Source of the DNA: Lachnospiraceae bacterium
GTDB taxonomy: Bacteria; Bacillota; Clostridia; Lachnospirales; Lachnospiraceae
Assembly: GCA_024403585.1 (NCBI GenBank)
Contig: JAKSRN010000115.1
Coordinates: 1 to 6,081 of the forward strand
Length of the DNA stretch: 6,081 nt
Direction: 5' to 3'
Shown: one piece after another, positions 5,434 through 6,081 of the stretch
Position numbering within the stretch: position 1 is the first letter of the stretch
How the letters are laid out: each line of letters starts with the position of its first letter
Position numbers and translations under genes: made by a program
The notes under the pieces: model-generated
What the model saw: only the letters and a program-made list of their open reading frames with translations
The model's database searches: none
What the model was told of the DNA's origin: nothing

Positions 5434-6081
5434 TCATTTATCCAATAACTCCATTTTTTCCAGTGCTTCACGTGCTCCCTGCAGAACAGCCGAATCACCG
5501 GATAATGCAAAGATGCTGTTGCCCTGGATGTCATTTTTTACATGCTCTGCATCGCCAGGGATCACAGCTAACAGCTCCAGGTCCGATGTATCCACGAAGG
5601 AAAGAAGTTCTCTGTCCTCCACCCGGTTCATGATCAGACCACATCGATCATACATGACCAGCTCGTCTGCAACTTCACGAATCGAACGTACCACACCCAT
5701 GCCTTTTTTGCTGGCATCAGAAACCAGCAGCAGATGCGTAACCTTTTCCATCACACGGCGGTTGATCTGCTCGATTCCGGCCTCACCGTCAATCACAACA
5801 AAATCAAAAGCAGAGCTAACCATCTCGATCACGTTCTTCAGATAGGCATTCACCGCACAATAGCAGCCGGCAGTTTCCGGCCTTCCGATCGCCATGAAGG
5901 AATACTGCTCCGTCTCCGTAATCGCATCAAAGATCCGGAAGCGGATCTCCCCCAGCATCTCCACTGCTTCCCGATTGGCACCTTTGGCAGCCTGATCGAT
6001 CACCTCAGCCCGAAGATCATCCAGGGTTATACCAGGCTCAACGCCCAAAGCCATTGAAAGGCCCACAGCAGGGTCCGCATC
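5434..6081 (-). CDS. CooC-family nickel-insertion-type P-loop ATPase (partial; N-terminus outside window)
   Basis: 215 codons plus stop are visible; the frame stays open to the right edge, so the true start and the Walker A loop lie outside. The visible part opens with DADPAVGLSMALG, matching the Asp-Ala-Asp-Pro switch of MinD/CooC ATPases. GRPETAGCYCAVN follows, whose Cys-x-Cys pair (codons at 5857-5865) matches the metal-binding CxC of CooC. Next come VVIDGEAGIEQINRR (CooC usually reads D-x-EAGIEH), a LLLVSDASKKGM stretch, and LIMNRV. CooC proteins dimerise with ATP and bind Ni(II) or Zn(II) through this CxC while maturing nickel sites of CO dehydrogenase; related AcsF serves acetyl-CoA synthase. 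GTG 6066 could be read as a start, but the sequence before it is conserved, so it is internal. First visible gene of the operon. Target here unknown; the acetyl-CoA-synthase-like or dehydratase-like proteins are candidates. Confidence 0.88.
   Translation of the reverse strand, partial: DADPAVGLSMALGVEPGITLDDLRAEVIDQAAKGANREAVEMLGEIRFRIFDAITETEQYSFMAIGRPETAGCYCAVNAYLKNVIEMVSSAFDFVVIDGEAGIEQINRRVMEKVTHLLLVSDASKKGMGVVRSIREVADELVMYDRCGLIMNRVEDRELLSFVDTSDLELLAVIPGDAEHVKNDIQGNSIFALSGDSAVLQGAREALEKMELLDK

Noticed and set aside
1..6081. CRISPR arrays, tRNAs, insertion sequences, attachment sites or prophage genes
   Set aside because: I saw no spaced repeats, cloverleaf candidates, transposase motifs or terminal inverted repeats on either strand.

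Overview
The window looks like a chromosomal segment from an anaerobic, low-to-moderate GC Gram-positive gut-type Clostridium relative (Lachnospiraceae-like). This is inferred from strong AAAGGAG-type ribosome sites, tightly packed genes, clostridial codon use and an oxygen-sensitive Fe-S/Ni enzyme family. No rRNA or other marker fixes the species.

Layout: positions 1-225 are AT-rich. They may hold the last codons of an unidentified upstream gene, followed by an extended -10 promoter and a leader. A plus-strand gene (226-735) encodes a YmdB-type macro-domain ADP-ribosyl hydrolase. It converges on a minus-strand operon that fills the rest of the window (6081 down to 843). A clear intrinsic terminator (787-826) ends the minus-strand operon.

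In transcription order the minus operon encodes: (1) a CooC-family P-loop ATPase, cut by the right edge; (2) an HgdC-type 2-hydroxyacyl-CoA dehydratase activator with both cluster cysteines; (3) a 252-aa protein that resembles the middle domain of acetyl-CoA synthase/CdhC and stops just after the third cysteine of the A-cluster motif; (4) an HgdB/BcrC-like subunit; (5) an HgdA-like subunit; and (6) a small single-pass membrane protein. Genes overlap or lie within 30 bp, so co-expression is very likely.

The activator plus the HgdA/HgdB-like pair form a complete 'archerase', an ATP-driven low-potential electron injector with its two-subunit acceptor. What is unusual is its pairing with two proteins from the nickel CO-dehydrogenase/acetyl-CoA synthase world: a CooC maturase-like ATPase and a truncated acetyl-CoA-synthase-like protein lacking the catalytic Ni motif. 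No CoA-transferase, acyl-CoA dehydrogenase or ordinary amino-acid-fermentation gene is visible. My reading is that this is an uncharacterised metallo-redox system rather than a routine 2-hydroxyacyl-CoA dehydratase. That is inference; substrate and reaction cannot be read from the sequence.
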